Positions 5,476 to 5,908 of a stretch of DNA of 5,908 bases are shown one piece after another (the stretch's first letter is position 1; each line of letters starts with the position of its first letter). Made by a program: the position numbers and the translations under genes. The notes below the pieces were generated by a model that was given only the letters and a program-made list of their open reading frames with translations, did no database searches and was not told the DNA's origin. The stretch lies in contig JACQZL010000148.1 of NCBI GenBank assembly GCA_016213865.1, positions 1-5,908 on the forward strand, written 5' to 3'. Origin of the DNA: Candidatus Rifleibacteriota bacterium (GTDB lineage: Bacteria; UBP17; UBA6191; JACPRK01).

Positions 5476-5670
5476 TCAAAGCCCTCCGCCGCCGGTGGTG
5501 CCCTGGGTCTGCCCCGCGCTGCCCACCCTGTCGGCACTGGTGTTGAGAGTCGTGCTCGTGGAGGTGCCGAAGAAATAGAGCATTCCTATGCAGGCAAGAC
5601 CGAGCAGGACGATGATCAGGCCGTATTCCGTCTGCCCCTGGCCTCGTCGATCGAGCGTGCGCCGCAGCAT
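5476..5670 (-). CDS. Flp/Fap-type type IVb pilin
   Basis: The 64-residue product fits the Flp pilin family in length and layout. It has a short basic leader (residues 1-10, with R3, R4, R8, R9), then the type IVb processing pattern G10-QGQT-E15-Y16, then a hydrophobic helix at about 17-34 (LIIVLLGLACIGMLYFFG), then a small polar tail ending in a glycine run. In characterised systems a prepilin peptidase (TadV/CpaA) cleaves after the glycine, and the Tad machinery assembles the subunits into adhesive fibres. Glutamate at +5 and the adjacent tyrosine are the family hallmarks and both are present. The ATG at 5670 is preceded by GAGGAG with 6 nt spacing. No Tad assembly gene is visible in the window, so the gene is either at the edge of a tad cluster lying beyond 5908 or an isolated pilin gene. 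TadE/F-like pseudopilins are usually longer and are less likely. Confidence 0.88.
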   Translation of the reverse strand: MLRRTLDRRGQGQTEYGLIIVLLGLACIGMLYFFGTSTSTTLNTSADRVGSAGQTQGTTGGGGL

Positions 5671-5676
5671 GGTGGA

Positions 5677-5682
5677 CTCCTC
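5677..5682 (-). promoter_or_regulatory. Shine-Dalgarno of the pilin gene
   Basis: GAGGAG on the minus strand, 6 nt before the ATG at 5670. It rules out the longer in-frame reading from 5820, whose extra 50 residues would bury the prepilin leader. Confidence 0.8.
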
Positions 5683-5724
5683 AGGTGTTCGTCGTTTCGA
5701 GAGACTGTCGCTTGGTCGCTCAAA

Positions 5725-5730
5725 ATTATA
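5725..5730 (-). promoter_or_regulatory. Candidate -10 box of the pilin promoter
   Basis: A perfect TATAAT on the minus strand sits in the only AT-rich island of this gap. It would place the transcription start near 5718 and give a leader of about 48 nt before the pilin ATG. No convincing TTGACA-like box appears 16-18 bp upstream, and no TGn extension precedes it, so if it is real it may depend on an activator. Confidence 0.45.
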
Positions 5731-5754
5731 TCGCAACCGGGGGCTCGGGCTACA

Positions 5755-5777
5755 CGCTCCCGCCCGGGCGGGGAGCG
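5755..5777. promoter_or_regulatory. Near-perfect palindrome upstream of the pilin promoter
   Basis: CGCTCC (5755-5760) pairs with GGAGCG (5772-5777), and CGCCC with GGGCG inside; the only irregularity is one unpaired G at 5771. Relative to the predicted start it covers about -37 to -59, just upstream of where a -35 box would lie, which suits an activator site. It could instead be a dispersed palindrome without regulatory role. Confidence 0.4.
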
Positions 5778-5831
5778 ATGCAGAAAGCTGGCAAGCCGCA
5801 TCACGGCATACGTGGTCCAAGGAGTTGTAGC

Positions 5832-5877
5832 GCGGGCCCTATGGCCCGCTCGGGTCGAGTCGCCGCTCCACAAGCGG
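5832..5877. repeat. Two adjacent hairpins at the window edge
   Basis: GCGGGCC (5832-5838) pairs with GGCCCGC (5843-5849) around CTAT. CCGCT (5863-5867) pairs with AGCGG (5873-5877) around CCACA. They resemble dispersed GC-rich palindromes, or the 3' end of a gene lying beyond 5908. The rest of 5671-5908 contains the pilin leader and promoter region and no convincing coding sequence. Confidence 0.5.
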
Positions 5878-5908
5878 GGGACAAGCCCAATGGCATTAAA
5901 TCCCTCAC

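Noticed and set aside
4222..5670. The CPBP protein as the prepilin peptidase of the adjacent pilin
   Set aside because: Prepilin peptidases are aspartic enzymes with GxGD motifs; the protein has CPBP Glu/His motifs instead, so proximity alone is not evidence.
5731..5760. Sigma-54 promoter for the pilin gene (TTGC present)
   Set aside because: TTGC occurs, but no TGGC-like -24 element lies at the required spacing.

Overview
The window is high-GC DNA (roughly two thirds G+C by eye). It carries five protein-coding genes, all on the minus strand, so transcription runs from high to low coordinates. In that order they are: a 64-codon Flp/Tad-type pilin (5670-5476), a multi-pass CPBP-family membrane protease (stop at 4222, start uncertain), ATP-dependent PEP carboxykinase pckA (4004-2403), an exported protein of unknown function (2243-927), and a ComF-type phosphoribosyltransferase (707-33). 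The gene content fits a Gram-negative-like environmental bacterium with GC-rich codon use. The repeat-laden gaps recall poorly cultured soil or subsurface lineages (for example Methylomirabilota/Rokubacteria-like), but that is an impression, not a demonstrated assignment.

The genes do not form an evident functional system. PckA is central metabolism (gluconeogenesis), ComF is linked to DNA uptake, Flp pilin is a surface-fibre subunit, and the other two are a membrane protease and an orphan secreted protein. Gaps between genes are about 130-220 nt, with no coupled or overlapping genes, so they look like separate or loosely linked transcription units sharing a direction. Strong Shine-Dalgarno sequences mark the starts of the pilin, pckA and the exported-protein gene. 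The CPBP gene has no good start.

The most noteworthy content is between the genes. Each gap holds short repeats or palindromes: a triple 10-bp direct repeat and a 9-bp inverted repeat upstream of comF; a 12-bp palindrome downstream of pckA; heptanucleotide (period-7) arrays on both sides of the CPBP gene; a large REP-like hairpin after the pilin gene; and three hairpins plus a perfect TATAAT upstream of the pilin. No gap shows a classical hairpin-plus-T-run terminator. I found no RNA gene, CRISPR array, insertion sequence or clearly novel multi-gene system. The best candidates for follow-up are the heptamer arrays, the repeat-derived start region of the CPBP gene, the exported orphan protein and the pilin upstream region.
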